Source of the DNA: Microtetraspora glauca
Lineage (GTDB): Bacteria > Actinomycetota > Actinomycetes > Streptosporangiales > Streptosporangiaceae
DNA: 64,000 nt
Assembly (NCBI GenBank): GCA_001570385.1
Contig: BBYL01000007.1
Coordinates: 868,001 to 932,000, forward strand
Direction of reading: 5' to 3'
Shown here: one piece after another, positions 26,074 through 34,167 of the stretch
How positions within the stretch are numbered: position 1 is the first letter of the stretch
Layout: the number at the start of each line of letters is the position of its first letter
Translations under genes and position numbers: made by a program
The notes under the pieces: model-generated
Database searches by the model: none
What the model was told of the DNA's origin: nothing
What the model saw: the letters and a program-made list of their open reading frames with translations, nothing else

Positions 26074-27220
26074 CCTCGAACAGCGGAATATCAGCGTTCT
26101 GTGGGGCGGCAGGGACCTCGGGGAGCGGGCAATATCGCGCCCAGGCGTCGGTGAAGTCGGCGCGCTGGTAGCCCTTGGCCTGGGTTCCATCGGTGAAGCG
26201 GATGTTGGCCGAACGGATGTCGTATTCGCGCAGGATCACGCCCAGCTTCATCGCGGTCAGGCCGTTGGGTCCGTAGTCGACCCAGGGCGCTTCGGGGTCG
26301 GCCTTGAGCCGTTCCAGCAGGGTTGCGGTGGGAAGGGCGGGGTCGGTGCCGAATGCGGTGCGGCAGTCGGCCAGCAGCCGGACGCGTGTCGAGGTCTCGC
26401 TGTTGTCGTCGGCTTCGGCGGTGAGGGCCAGTACGGCTGCGCGGGCACGTTCGGGCCAGCGGCCCCCGGCGTGGTCAGCGATGGCGACGAGGGGTTCCCA
26501 GGTGTCGGCGGCACGGTCTTCCACGGGCATGGAGGGTTCTGCTTTCTCCAAGGTGTCGAGGTCGGCGCGCAGCCACGCGGACAGCTCTTGCGCGAGCTGG
26601 CGGAGGGCGGGGCGGTCGCGGCGGTGGCGGTAGGGGGCGACGGTTTCGCCGGGGCCGCGACGGCGCATGCGAACCACGACGGCGCGGTCTTCGATGGTGT
26701 CGGGCATCGCTCCGATTCCGGCGAGCGCGGCCATGGCGAAGGTCGGGATGGACTCCACGCGGTTGCTGTTGGCGTCGTAGCGCTTGGCCGGGCGGTTGCG
26801 CTGGTGCCCGGCGTTGAGCAGCCCACGAAGGTCCTCGTTGCCGTCTGCCTTGGGGCCGAAGATGGTGTCGGCCTCGTCCACGAGCAGCGTGGGCGGGTCA
26901 TCGGTGATGGACCGGTAGACGGCGGCCGGTGAGGAGTTGACGGTGATGAACGGGTTGTGGCAGGTGGCCTCGACCACGTCCAGCAGCCGGGACTTGCCGC
27001 AGCGCTTTTCCGGGGCGCGGATGACCAGCCGGGGCGCGTGCGCCCACGCGGGTTGTGCGTGGGTGGCGGCGATCCACAACACCACGGCGTCGGCGGCCTC
27101 AGGGGTCGGCAGGATCACGTAGCGGATAAGCGCGGCCAGCAGGGCGTCCAGTAGGGCCGCGCCACGGTTGACGGGTCGGTTCATCGGTGGTGCTCCCAGG
27201 TGTGAGGGCGGGTTGGTCAT
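25997..27220 (-). CDS. DUF3631-type replication ATPase
   Basis: 407 residues from ATG 27220, overlapping the prim-pol stop (ATGA). A Walker A-like APEKRCGKSRLLDV (about 70) and Walker B TLLVDEADTIFG mark an ATPase/helicase-like core. The DUF3631 region follows (DIRSANIRFTDGTQAKGYQRADFTDAWARY). In AICEs this domain is fused to or follows a primase-polymerase and is needed for replication initiation. The last about 25 residues (SRPSRPSLV...) are encoded by the repeat array and so may be constrained by DNA rather than protein function. Confidence 0.88.
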   Translation of the reverse strand: MTNPPSHLGAPPMNRPVNRGAALLDALLAALIRYVILPTPEAADAVVLWIAATHAQPAWAHAPRLVIRAPEKRCGKSRLLDVVEATCHNPFITVNSSPAAVYRSITDDPPTLLVDEADTIFGPKADGNEDLRGLLNAGHQRNRPAKRYDANSNRVESIPTFAMAALAGIGAMPDTIEDRAVVVRMRRRGPGETVAPYRHRRDRPALRQLAQELSAWLRADLDTLEKAEPSMPVEDRAADTWEPLVAIADHAGGRWPERARAAVLALTAEADDNSETSTRVRLLADCRTAFGTDPALPTATLLERLKADPEAPWVDYGPNGLTAMKLGVILREYDIRSANIRFTDGTQAKGYQRADFTDAWARYCPLPEVPAAPQNADIPLFEGGSRPSRPSLVIAGQSGTAPSRGTA

Positions 27221-28125
27221 GCGGCCACGGTCCGGGGTCGGCGGGCACCGTTCTTGAGCCCGGACGCGATGGTGAGGCGCGTTTCGGAAGCGCTCAGCCC
27301 GACGTTGATCCCTCCCTGTCCAAGCAGGTTTGTGACCTCGGCTTCGTCGAGCGCGCCACCTGCGACGAGTTGGCCCAGGGCGGTCGCGGCCAGGTAGAGG
27401 GTGCGGTTGCGCTGGCCGGTCGGCGCGGCTGCGAGCCGTTCCAGTTCGCCGGTGATCGCGGCACGCAGGAAGGCGCCGCGCCGGTCGTCGGGCAGGGCCA
27501 GATGGACGGGCTTGGCCACTGTCCGGGGTCGGGTAACAAGCTGCTTGGACAGCCAGGGGGGCAGCGGGGCCGGGGGTGCGTTGTAGACGACCTCGTAGGC
27601 GCCGGTGCCGTCCGGCAGGTCCACGAAGCTGCCGGGGCCGACGACATAGCCGCCGGACGCGCGGGTGTCGATCAGCCAGCCCAGCCCGTTGCCCTTGTCG
27701 CCCTCGGTGTTGCGCAGCTCCAGGCCGTCGGGGGCGGCGTAGTAGAGATGCTGGCCACCCCGGCGGGTGCGGACGTGGAAGGTCTCCAGAGTGGGGAAGG
27801 GTTGCCCTGCGCGCTCGCAGAGCACGGCCAGCACGTCGGCACCATCGTTCACCCCCGGCAGGTCCCAAGGGGGCGGGGGGCGAAGCCCCTCCTTCTTGGG
27901 GGTGTCCAGGTCGAGCACCACGAGCCGAGAGGGGCCGCACGCGATCCCGATGTTGAACGGGGCGCGCGTCCATGTCCGGCGGATGATGTCGGGGTCGGTG
28001 GTGGCGTGCTGCTCCCAGCTGGTGAACCCGCGTAGCGGTCGCTTGTCGCCGGGGGTGAGCGGGAAGACGTGCCAGCCCCGAGCGGCGGCGGCCAGCGCGT
28101 AGCGGGTGAGATCGGCAGAGCGCAT
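27217..28125 (-). CDS. bifunctional primase/polymerase (prim-pol)
   Basis: 302 residues from ATG 28125 (AAGGA about 9 bases upstream). A longer form from 28176 would overlap the upstream gene. The archaeo-eukaryotic primase-like fold shows in ALAAAARGWHVFPLTPGDKRPL, NIGIACGPSRLVVLDLDTPK (metal-binding DLD), TRRGGQHLYYAAP and DTRASGGYVVGPGS. It is encoded directly before the DUF3631 ATPase with overlapping codons. Together they form the split version of the AICE replication protein. Confidence 0.92.
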   Translation of the reverse strand: MRSADLTRYALAAAARGWHVFPLTPGDKRPLRGFTSWEQHATTDPDIIRRTWTRAPFNIGIACGPSRLVVLDLDTPKKEGLRPPPPWDLPGVNDGADVLAVLCERAGQPFPTLETFHVRTRRGGQHLYYAAPDGLELRNTEGDKGNGLGWLIDTRASGGYVVGPGSFVDLPDGTGAYEVVYNAPPAPLPPWLSKQLVTRPRTVAKPVHLALPDDRRGAFLRAAITGELERLAAAPTGQRNRTLYLAATALGQLVAGGALDEAEVTNLLGQGGINVGLSASETRLTIASGLKNGARRPRTVAA

Positions 28126-28160
28126 CGTGTCGTCCTTGGGGCGTCTCAGGTTCGGGGTGC

Positions 28161-29006
28161 TCACGTGAAGCACCATCCGGAGTCACAGGCCCCGTCGCCG
28201 AAGTCGAGGGGTAAGACGTCGTCGGTGGGCACGACGTCGGCCAGTGGTGCGGCGTGTCGGGTGAGCCAGACGGGGTCTTTGCCGAGTTCGGTTCGTCGGG
28301 CGTTGAGGGTGGCTTCCAGGGCGCACGCTCGGGTGAACAGGTCGGGTTCGTCGCGGCGCATGTCGGCCCACGTGGTGAGTCGGTGGAAGGGGCAGAACCA
28401 GCAGGAGGACTTGGGCGGCACGGGCAGGCCAGCGGAGCGGATGATGCGTGGGCAGTCGGCGCGGCGGATGCCTAGGTCCAGCAGGGGGTAGACGATTCGC
28501 TCGTGTGGTTCGCAGCGTCGGTTGTTGGCGCGTTCGATCTCGTCCAGGCTGATGCCGATGCCGACAGTGGCGGGGTTGTCGGCGGTGGCTCCGTGCGCTT
28601 TGAGCCAGCGGCCGATGACCCGGATTTTGAAGTCGGCGGTGCAGGAGCGGGTACCGGGGGCGCCGTTGCTCATCCGGACGGGGATGGGCAGGGAGCGGGA
28701 CCCTTTCTTTGTCAGGCGCCCGTAGAGGGTCTCAGTGGTGCCGTCACGGCGGATGCGGGCCAGCGTGTGCAGCTCGATGCCGTGGGCGGCGGCGAACGGG
28801 GCGGCGTGTTTGGCCACGTAGCGCAGGGTGGCGGGGTGTTCGGAGTCGTCTCCGACGTTGGAGAACAGGAAGGTCCGGAAGGGCAGCTCACCCCGTGCGG
28901 CGAGCGCGAGCGCGGCGGTGGATTGCCAGCCTCCGCCGTAGCTGAAGACGGTCAGCTCGGTGTCGGCAGCGGTCGGGGCGGCGGGGGGCGTGGTCATGGT
29001 GGTCAT
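28161..29006 (-). CDS. PAPS-reductase-like adenine nucleotide alpha hydrolase
   Basis: 281 residues from ATG 29006. Begins TELTVFSYGGGWQSTAALAL, a PP-loop variant (SYGGG.QST for SGGxDS). Other features are GTRSCTADFKIRVIGRWLK, a Cys-X-X-Cys in SSCWFCPFHRLTTW and a C-terminal CDSGWCF. Such proteins occur in actinophages and AICEs and are related to CysH and DndC, but the mobile-element group is not characterised. It overlaps its upstream neighbour (ATGA) and sits between transfer and replication genes. That suggests a role in DNA handling rather than sulfate assimilation (inference). Confidence 0.82.
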   Translation of the reverse strand: MTTMTTPPAAPTAADTELTVFSYGGGWQSTAALALAARGELPFRTFLFSNVGDDSEHPATLRYVAKHAAPFAAAHGIELHTLARIRRDGTTETLYGRLTKKGSRSLPIPVRMSNGAPGTRSCTADFKIRVIGRWLKAHGATADNPATVGIGISLDEIERANNRRCEPHERIVYPLLDLGIRRADCPRIIRSAGLPVPPKSSCWFCPFHRLTTWADMRRDEPDLFTRACALEATLNARRTELGKDPVWLTRHAAPLADVVPTDDVLPLDFGDGACDSGWCFT

Positions 29007-29308
29007 CGGCTGCCGTCCCGGTAGAGGCGGCGGAGGTAGTTGAAGAGGCGGCGGCCCCAGCGGAGGCGTAGGCCGGTGGCGTCGCAGTGGCGGCACCACG
29101 TCCGCGTGTGTCCGTTGGGCTTGAGCGTCTTGCCCTTTCCTTCGCAGCGGTGGCACCGGGCGAAGGGGGAGGCGGCGCACGCGGCGGCGTAGCCGAGCAG
29201 CCACAGCAGGGCGGCGAGGAGCAGAGCGGCGATGATCAATGGCAGGGGTGGGAGGGTCGCGATGGTGGTCGCGGGTGGGGTGGTCGCGGTCGCGGCCAGG
29301 TGGGTCAT
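29003..29308 (-). CDS. small membrane protein with DnaJ-like zinc motif
   Basis: 101 residues. A single hydrophobic segment (LPLIIAALLLAALLWLLGYAAACAA) is followed by two Cys pairs, CHRCEGKGK and CRHCDATGL, spaced like half of a DnaJ Cys-rich zinc centre, and a basic tail. CAGGAGCC lies before the ATG at 29308. Its stop overlaps the PAPS-reductase-like start. Small membrane proteins in this position often belong to the spread (Spd) group, but this one is not recognised. Confidence 0.7.
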   Translation of the reverse strand: MTHLAATATTPPATTIATLPPLPLIIAALLLAALLWLLGYAAACAASPFARCHRCEGKGKTLKPNGHTRTWCRHCDATGLRLRWGRRLFNYLRRLYRDGSR

Positions 29309-29451
29309 GGCAGGGCTCCTGAAGCTGTTTTTGGGCGTGGAAGGCTGAGGCCGCTACCCGCGACCTGCGGATATTTGGGCTGATCAGGGGCTATATGGCT
29401 GGTCGCGGGGCGGGTCGCGCAGCCGCGACCGGTCGCGGGTGGAGCGCGACC
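29255..29451. repeat. cluster of GGTCGCG/CGCGACC heptamers downstream of traB
   Basis: Ten copies in about 200 bases: forward at 29255, 29267, 29282, 29288, 29401, 29413, 29431; reverse at 29359, 29424, 29445. A perfect 7-bp hairpin forms at 29413-29430. The cluster fills the gap between the small gene and traB. It is a candidate translocase-recognition (clt) region or replication element. Confidence 0.55.
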
Positions 29452-29492
29452 CGGCGAACCCCTCGGGGAGGGTCCGCCGGGCGCGTGTCGCC

Positions 29493-31694
29493 CTATCCGG
29501 TGGTGGCTTCCCGGCGGGTGATGGCGGCGGTGACGGCGGCCTTCTTGGCGCCCTTGAGCGCCTTGCCGTCCCGCTTGATGTCCACGCTCGGCACCCCGAG
29601 CGCGCGGAGCTGAGCGGAGATGGCATCGGCGGTCACGTCGGCGTAGTGCTCGGGGATGCGCTCGGCCAGGCGGGCGGCGATCAGCGCCCAGGGAAGGCCG
29701 GTCTCACCGCTTTGGAAGACGGTGAGGGCGTCGGCCAGCACGTCGCGTACCTCACGGATCGCGGCCTGTCCGGCGGCGTAGCCGGACAGAGTGCCGGCAC
29801 GCTCGCGGAGCTTGCGGGCGGTCTGGAGGATCTTCTCGGCGTCTTCGGCGTCGGCCAGGTGGAACCGCACGGTCGGGGTGTCGTCCCCGGCGCCGCGCAG
29901 CAGGCCAACGCCCTTGTAGCTGGGCAGCAGCGCGGAGGAGTCGAACCCTTCGGAGTACGCTCCGGACCCGAGCACCAGGTCAGAGACCTGCCAGGAACCC
30001 GTCCGGAGGGCGATGCGGACCTGGTGGTTGTCCCGGAAGCTGGTGAAGGCGGTAGCCGTGTCACCGGTCCCGACTCCGCCGGGCTTTTGCGTGGCGTCCA
30101 GCACGATGACCCCGGCGGCCGGGGCGACCTTGACCAGGAACACCAGCAGGGAGGCGATCTCCTTGTTCAGCTCCTTGTCGCCGGTGTCGAAGTACTCCTG
30201 ACACTCATCGATCACCACGAGCCGTACCGGCATGCCGTACTTCGGGTCACGAGCGATCTCGCGGGTCAGCTTGCCCTCGGGGCAGATGTCTACCGGCAGC
30301 TCAGAGAGCTTCTGATAGCGGGCTTGAACGTCGGCTTTGAGGTCCCGAAGCGTCTGAACGAAGATCTCCAGCGGATCGCCGTCGCGGGACGGGGTGAACC
30401 CGAAGGAGCAGGAGTGCGCCACGAGGGCGAACTTGCGCCAGTCCGGAGAGCCCTTGCCGTCGAACACCTCCAGACGCACGTAGGGGTCCAGCGCGGCGTA
30501 CAACGCGAGCAGACGGGCGGTGAAGCTCTTGCCCTGCCGGGGCTGTGCGCCGACCAGGATGGACGTCCACAGCATCAGCAGCGTGACCGGGCGGCCCCGC
30601 TCGTCCACCCCGAGCGGGGCGGGCTGCCAGATGTCGGTCTCCTTGCAGGCCAGCAGCGGGGTACGGCCCGCCGGGGTCGCCAGGGGGTCGGCGTCGGCCA
30701 CCCACAGCCAGTGCGACCGGTGGCTTTGCGGATCCCGTGACAGGTTGACCTGCGCGAGCGCCACGTCCAGACCGGATGCGATCTTCTCTCGGGCGTTGAC
30801 GGCGTCGGCGAAGGTCTTGCCGTACGGCAGGTTGATCAGCACCTTGGAGCCGTTGCCCTCGCGAGCCATGGCGGTGCCGAACTCGATCTGCTGGTTCGGC
30901 TTGTCCGCGTGCCCGAGCCCGGCGGCGTAGTAGGCGCGAAGCACGATGTCGCTGTTGAGCTTGCGGTACCGGCGGGTGACCACGGCGGTGGGGATGATCC
31001 GGCGTCCCGCTGGGCGTCCGTAGCGGGCCAGGACCGGCACCATCCCGGCGGCGATCCCGATCTGCCACAGCACGGGCAGTCCGAGAGTCAGGATGACGGC
31101 GACGCATACGGCGATGGCCTGCCCGAGCAGGACCATGCCGCGCCAGCGGCGGGTGGCCTTGCCCTCGCGGTGCAGCTTGAGCCACATCGCCGGGTCGTTG
31201 TCGGATGCGGCCTGCTGGAGCAGCGTGTACTGCTCGTTGACCCACCACCACCGCACCTGACGGCCCGGCAGGCGGCACGCGCCGACGACAGCCCAGCCTG
31301 CGGCCTGCACCGCGTACCACGGGGAGCGGACCGCGTGGAAAGCGGCCACATACCCCCAGCGGCCCGCCGTGCTGGCGAGCGTCGCGCCCAGGTTGGCGCG
31401 GTGCAGGTCGGTCGGGATGATCGGACGCCGTCCCTCTACCGGCGTAGCCGCAGGGCCGATGCCCTCGGGCAGATCCACCGGCACGGGCGGCACGTCGGCG
31501 GGCGGGACCTCGTCCAGCTCGATCTCATAGGAGGTGTCGCGGGCGGCGGTCCGGCGGCCGACAGCGCGGTCACGGTCGGCGAACGGGGCGTCGTCCTCGT
31601 CTAGCAGGACGACGGCGGGACGCATCGCGGGCGGGTTGCCGTTGACACGCTCCGGACGGTCGATGAAGTCGGCGGGGTCGTGGGGCTGAGTCAT
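29493..31694 (-). CDS. traB: TraB-type FtsK/SpoIIIE DNA translocase
   Basis: 733 residues. A disordered N-terminus is followed by membrane helices around 120-140 and 190-225. The motor domain has Walker A GAQPRQGKSFTARL (about 385-400) and Walker B RLVVIDECQEYF (about 480-490), then VIVLDATQKPGG and FRDNHQVRIALRT. A C-terminal winged-helix-like segment (DAISAQLRALGVPSVDIK) would read short DNA repeats. One such protein suffices for conjugal transfer of double-stranded DNA between mycelia. GAGGTG precedes the ATG, which overlaps the previous small gene's stop (ATGA). Confidence 0.93.
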   Translation of the reverse strand: MTQPHDPADFIDRPERVNGNPPAMRPAVVLLDEDDAPFADRDRAVGRRTAARDTSYEIELDEVPPADVPPVPVDLPEGIGPAATPVEGRRPIIPTDLHRANLGATLASTAGRWGYVAAFHAVRSPWYAVQAAGWAVVGACRLPGRQVRWWWVNEQYTLLQQAASDNDPAMWLKLHREGKATRRWRGMVLLGQAIAVCVAVILTLGLPVLWQIGIAAGMVPVLARYGRPAGRRIIPTAVVTRRYRKLNSDIVLRAYYAAGLGHADKPNQQIEFGTAMAREGNGSKVLINLPYGKTFADAVNAREKIASGLDVALAQVNLSRDPQSHRSHWLWVADADPLATPAGRTPLLACKETDIWQPAPLGVDERGRPVTLLMLWTSILVGAQPRQGKSFTARLLALYAALDPYVRLEVFDGKGSPDWRKFALVAHSCSFGFTPSRDGDPLEIFVQTLRDLKADVQARYQKLSELPVDICPEGKLTREIARDPKYGMPVRLVVIDECQEYFDTGDKELNKEIASLLVFLVKVAPAAGVIVLDATQKPGGVGTGDTATAFTSFRDNHQVRIALRTGSWQVSDLVLGSGAYSEGFDSSALLPSYKGVGLLRGAGDDTPTVRFHLADAEDAEKILQTARKLRERAGTLSGYAAGQAAIREVRDVLADALTVFQSGETGLPWALIAARLAERIPEHYADVTADAISAQLRALGVPSVDIKRDGKALKGAKKAAVTAAITRREATTG

Positions 31695-31891
31695 GATGTG
31701 TGCACCTCGTGTGCGTTGACGCGGGCGGGGTGGCAGGGCGCGGCCGGAGTCTTGGCGGATGAGGTCGCGCCCTGCGTGTTGGTCGGGGACGATGCGCGGT
31801 CGGCCCGCGTCCCGTCCGTGCGGGCGGTGGTGTCGGGCTCACCGGACGGACCGCGCGGTCCGTCCGGCAGGCGCGTGGCGGTCGGGTTCAC
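31691..31891 (-). CDS. short hydrophilic protein before traB
   Basis: 66 residues from GTG 31891, overlapping the previous stop (GTGA), with its own stop overlapping the traB ATG. The composition is Pro/Thr/Arg/Ala-rich with no hydrophobic segment (NPTATRLPDGPRGPSGEPDTT...). Its tight fit between two genes is the only support. It may act mainly as a translational bridge. No family recognised. Confidence 0.5.
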   Translation of the reverse strand: MNPTATRLPDGPRGPSGEPDTTARTDGTRADRASSPTNTQGATSSAKTPAAPCHPARVNAHEVHTS

Positions 31892-32061
31892 CGGTCGGTC
31901 TGGCGGGCGGTGGCGCGGTGTCCGCAGCAGGTCCGGCGGTGCTCCGACATCCGGTCGTGGATCTGCGCGCGGACGCGCGGGCCGGTGATGACCATGCGGA
32001 CGAAGACGGACACCGGAACGGCCAGGCAGGCCAGGGTGATGATGGCGGCGATGGTAAACAC
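31888..32061 (-). CDS. 57-residue single-pass membrane protein
   Basis: GTG start at 32061 with GAAGAGG about 11 bases upstream. One membrane helix (IAAIITLACLAVPVSVFVRMVI) is followed by a basic cytoplasmic tail with HDRMSEHRRTCCGHRATARQ. It overlaps the next gene by four bases (GTGA). The size and place, between the large membrane protein and traB, suit an AICE spread-type (Spd) protein. That assignment is inference. Confidence 0.6.
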   Translation of the reverse strand: MFTIAAIITLACLAVPVSVFVRMVITGPRVRAQIHDRMSEHRRTCCGHRATARQTDR

Positions 32062-32078
32062 GGCGGTCGGACCTCTTC

Positions 32079-32948
32079 TCAGACGTCGGCGTTGACGGGG
32101 GCAGGGGCGGACTCGGGGACGGTCGAGGGGTCGGCGGGGGCTTCGGTCCGCAGCCGGGTCAGCAGCGCGCCGGTGCGGTCGGTCGAGATGGACTGTCCGG
32201 TCTCGCGGATCGCGTCGCGGAGCCGGTCACGAGTGAGCGGCTCACCCTTGGTCTCCAGGTCGGCTGCGATCTGCCAGCCGAGCGGCATCAGGTCATCCAC
32301 GTCCACCGGCGCGGCCGGACGGCGCAGCTTGCTCGCCGGGGCGGCCTTGCTGGTGCGGGGCTTGCGCGGTTTGGCGGTACCGGACGGAGGCAGGGCGGGC
32401 GGGGTGTCCTTCGGCGGTTCGACCACCGGCACGGGGGCGAGCGATACGGCGGCCTCTGCCTCCGGTACGGCGTCGGCGGTGTGGTGGGCGTCGCGGGCCA
32501 GCATGTGACCGAGCGCGGCCCCCATCCCCAGCACCAGAACCGGCAGGCAGGCCACCAGCGTGGTGATGACGGTCGGGGCCTTGTCCTGCCCGGAGATCTC
32601 CAGCAGGTGATAGGCCACCTGCCCGAGCATCCCGAGCACGAGAGAGCCGATGGCCGACCACTTGGCGAACGCGCGGGTTCCGGTGCTGATGCTGGCTGCG
32701 GAGGAGAACCACGCCCCCAGCGCGTAAGCGGCGTAGGTCTCCACACCGATCGGCAGCGTGATGGCGGTGTCGATCTCGAAGCCGTCAGCGATGCCGGGCA
32801 GCGGGTTGACCTTCCCGAAGCCGGTCATCCTGCCCAGGCCGACCCACCCTGACCAGGTGGCCACGGCGGCGGGCAGGGCCAGCAGGAACAGCGGCCAACG
32901 CGTCGGCGTCTTGGCCGTTGCGGTTCCCTCGGTGGCGGTGGCGGTCAT
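32079..32948 (-). CDS. DUF2637-like/Spd-type membrane protein
   Basis: 289 residues. Four membrane helices lie in the first about 150 residues (FLLALPAAVATWSGWVGL, ITLPIGVETYAAYALGAWF, WSAIGSLVLGMLGQVAYHLL, TTLVACLPVLVLGMGAALG). A Pro/Ala/Lys-rich linker leads to a small C-terminal helical domain (LTRDRLRDAIRETGQSISTDRTGALLTRLR) that looks DNA-binding. DUF2637-type proteins of this design stand next to traB in AICEs and actinomycete plasmids. A role in DNA spread or in anchoring is inferred. Confidence 0.75.
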   Translation of the reverse strand: MTATATEGTATAKTPTRWPLFLLALPAAVATWSGWVGLGRMTGFGKVNPLPGIADGFEIDTAITLPIGVETYAAYALGAWFSSAASISTGTRAFAKWSAIGSLVLGMLGQVAYHLLEISGQDKAPTVITTLVACLPVLVLGMGAALGHMLARDAHHTADAVPEAEAAVSLAPVPVVEPPKDTPPALPPSGTAKPRKPRTSKAAPASKLRRPAAPVDVDDLMPLGWQIAADLETKGEPLTRDRLRDAIRETGQSISTDRTGALLTRLRTEAPADPSTVPESAPAPVNADV

Positions 32949-32951
32949 CGG

Positions 32952-33041
32952 TCAGTCCTTCTCGGGCAGGTCGGCGATCAGGTCGGTGTCGATGTGGTCG
33001 GCCAGGCCGTGCAGCTTGGCGCGGATCTCGGACGGGGTCAT
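32952..33041 (-). CDS. 29-residue possible small protein
   Basis: ATG 33041 with GAAGGAGAC just upstream. The sequence MTPSEIRAKLHGLADHID is a clear amphipathic helix followed by an acidic end. It lies between two genes of the operon with almost no free sequence, ending 4 bases before the DUF2637-like start. Too short to assign. Confidence 0.45.
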   Translation of the reverse strand: MTPSEIRAKLHGLADHIDTDLIADLPEKD

Positions 33042-33058
33042 GCGGGTCTCCTTCCGGC

Positions 33059-33178
33059 TCACTTGCTGCACTTGTGGCAGGTGGTCGAGGTACGGGGGTT
33101 GATGGCGCCGCACTGGCAGACCCAGGTGGAGGCCGTACCGGGCGGCAGCCACGGCCTCGCCGCGTTGGTGGTGGTCAT
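33059..33178 (-). CDS. 39-residue zinc-ribbon protein
   Basis: ATG 33178 overlaps the previous stop (ATGA). The sequence STWVCQCGAINPRTSTTCHKCSK has C-X-C...C-X2-C at 21, 23, 34 and 37, like a RanBP2-type zinc ribbon. One of several tiny Cys-rich proteins in tandem here. Confidence 0.6.
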   Translation of the reverse strand: MTTTNAARPWLPPGTASTWVCQCGAINPRTSTTCHKCSK

Positions 33179-33351
33179 GCGCGGCCCCCTCCGGTACGAG
33201 CGCGGGTGAGGGTGCGGCACGAGCCGCAGGAGTGGACGGCGCGGGCGCCGTGCGTGTGGCAGATCTCGACCTGGAGGCCACTGGCGTGGCAGCGGGGGCA
33301 GCCGGTCGCGCATCCGTGGTCGCGGTCGCACTCGATGCACTGGAAGCGCAT
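33175..33351 (-). CDS. 58-residue Cys-rich putative zinc protein
   Basis: From ATG 33351: MRFQCIECDRDHGCATGCPRC opens with C-X2-C...C-X3-C-X2-C, then ICHTHGARAVHSCGSC adds another set of possible ligands. The basic tail is TLTRARTGGG. It begins one base past the WhiB stop and overlaps the next gene by four bases. Probably two small zinc knuckles; function unknown. Confidence 0.6.
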   Translation of the reverse strand: MRFQCIECDRDHGCATGCPRCHASGLQVEICHTHGARAVHSCGSCRTLTRARTGGGRA

Positions 33352-33352
33352 G

Positions 33353-33667
33353 TCAGGCCACCTCCTCACCGGAGACGAGCGAACGGATGGACATCAGCCG
33401 GATACGGGCGGCGGTCAGACCGGCCCAGACGCCGTCCTCGGGGCGGACGGCGAGGGCGTAGGCGAGGCACTCGGGCCGGGCAGGGCAGGTGTGGCAGATC
33501 CGCTTGGCCTGCTTCTCCCGCTTCAGCCGGGCGGCGATCGGCTCGTTCTCGTCCTCGAAGGCGTCGGGGCCGGTGAACAGCTCCGGGTCGGCACCGTCGC
33601 AGGCGGGACCGGCCTCCACCATCGCGTTGCGCAGCTCGCGCACGGGGGGCGGGTTCTGGCCGGTCAT
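33353..33667 (-). CDS. WhiB-family iron-sulfur regulator
   Basis: 104 residues from ATG 33667. Four cluster-binding cysteines are in PACDGADPELF, ICHTCPARPEC and the last in the same block (C...C-X2-C-X5-C), followed by the GVWAGLT turn typical of WhiB. WhiB proteins bind a [4Fe-4S] cluster and act with sigma factor region 4. Element-borne copies are common in actinophages and AICEs and may set host or element gene expression. The ATG overlaps the previous stop (TGATG). Confidence 0.9.
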   Translation of the reverse strand: MTGQNPPPVRELRNAMVEAGPACDGADPELFTGPDAFEDENEPIAARLKREKQAKRICHTCPARPECLAYALAVRPEDGVWAGLTAARIRLMSIRSLVSGEEVA

Positions 33668-33807
33668 CAGGCGGCCTTGCCCGGCGTCGCGTCCGGGTGG
33701 CAGAAGGGGCAGGGGGAGGGGCCAGATCCGGGGGTCCAGATCTGGCCGTTGCGGCACTCCAGCAGGCAGCAGCCGCCGGGGTTGGCGCTGGTGGACGGGC
33801 GGGTCAT
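33667..33807 (-). CDS. 46-residue Cys-rich protein, first gene of the leftward AICE operon
   Basis: ATG 33807 has AAGGAG about 10 bases upstream. The sequence GGCCLLECRNGQIWTPGSG then CPFCHPDATPGK gives a possible zinc site (C-X3-C...C-X2-C). The stop overlaps the WhiB start. It probably begins the long minus-strand transcript of the element. Confidence 0.55.
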   Translation of the reverse strand: MTRPSTSANPGGCCLLECRNGQIWTPGSGPSPCPFCHPDATPGKAA

Positions 33808-34107
33808 GATGGGGGTGCTCCTTCACGGGAGTCGAGGGGCGGCCCTGTTGTCTTGGCGGATGGAGGGCCGTCCCGGTGATTTGTGGATCGGGGGCGATCG
33901 CCCCGGGCGCCCCGTCCCGGCTAGTGGCCGGGAGGGGACCCGCAGTGGTCGCAAAAGCGAACAGAAGCGATTACGCAGGTCATCGCCTGCGCGGGCCGCC
34001 TTTTTCGGTGGGAGGCGGTAGCCCGGATTCAGTTGTTAAGTGGCGAGTGCTCCAGCCCGTCGGCGCGCGGCTGATCGGCCGCCTTCCCATGTCTTCCGGC
34101 TGCGCTC

Positions 34108-34125
34108 ATTAGAGCTGGCTCTATT
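34108..34125. promoter_or_regulatory. GntR operator, copy 1
   Basis: ATTAGAGCTGGCTCTATT: inverted repeat AGAGC-TG-GCTCT with AT flanks, matching copy 2 at 34150. Confidence 0.65.
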
Positions 34126-34149
34126 ACGCCCGTTCGCCGAGCGCTTGTC

Positions 34150-34167
34150 AATAGAGCTAGCTGTATT
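34150..34167. promoter_or_regulatory. GntR operator, copy 2
   Basis: AATAGAGCTAGCTGTATT, an almost perfect 18-bp palindrome starting 42 bases (four helical turns) after copy 1 and 69 bases before the GntR ATG. Confidence 0.7.
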
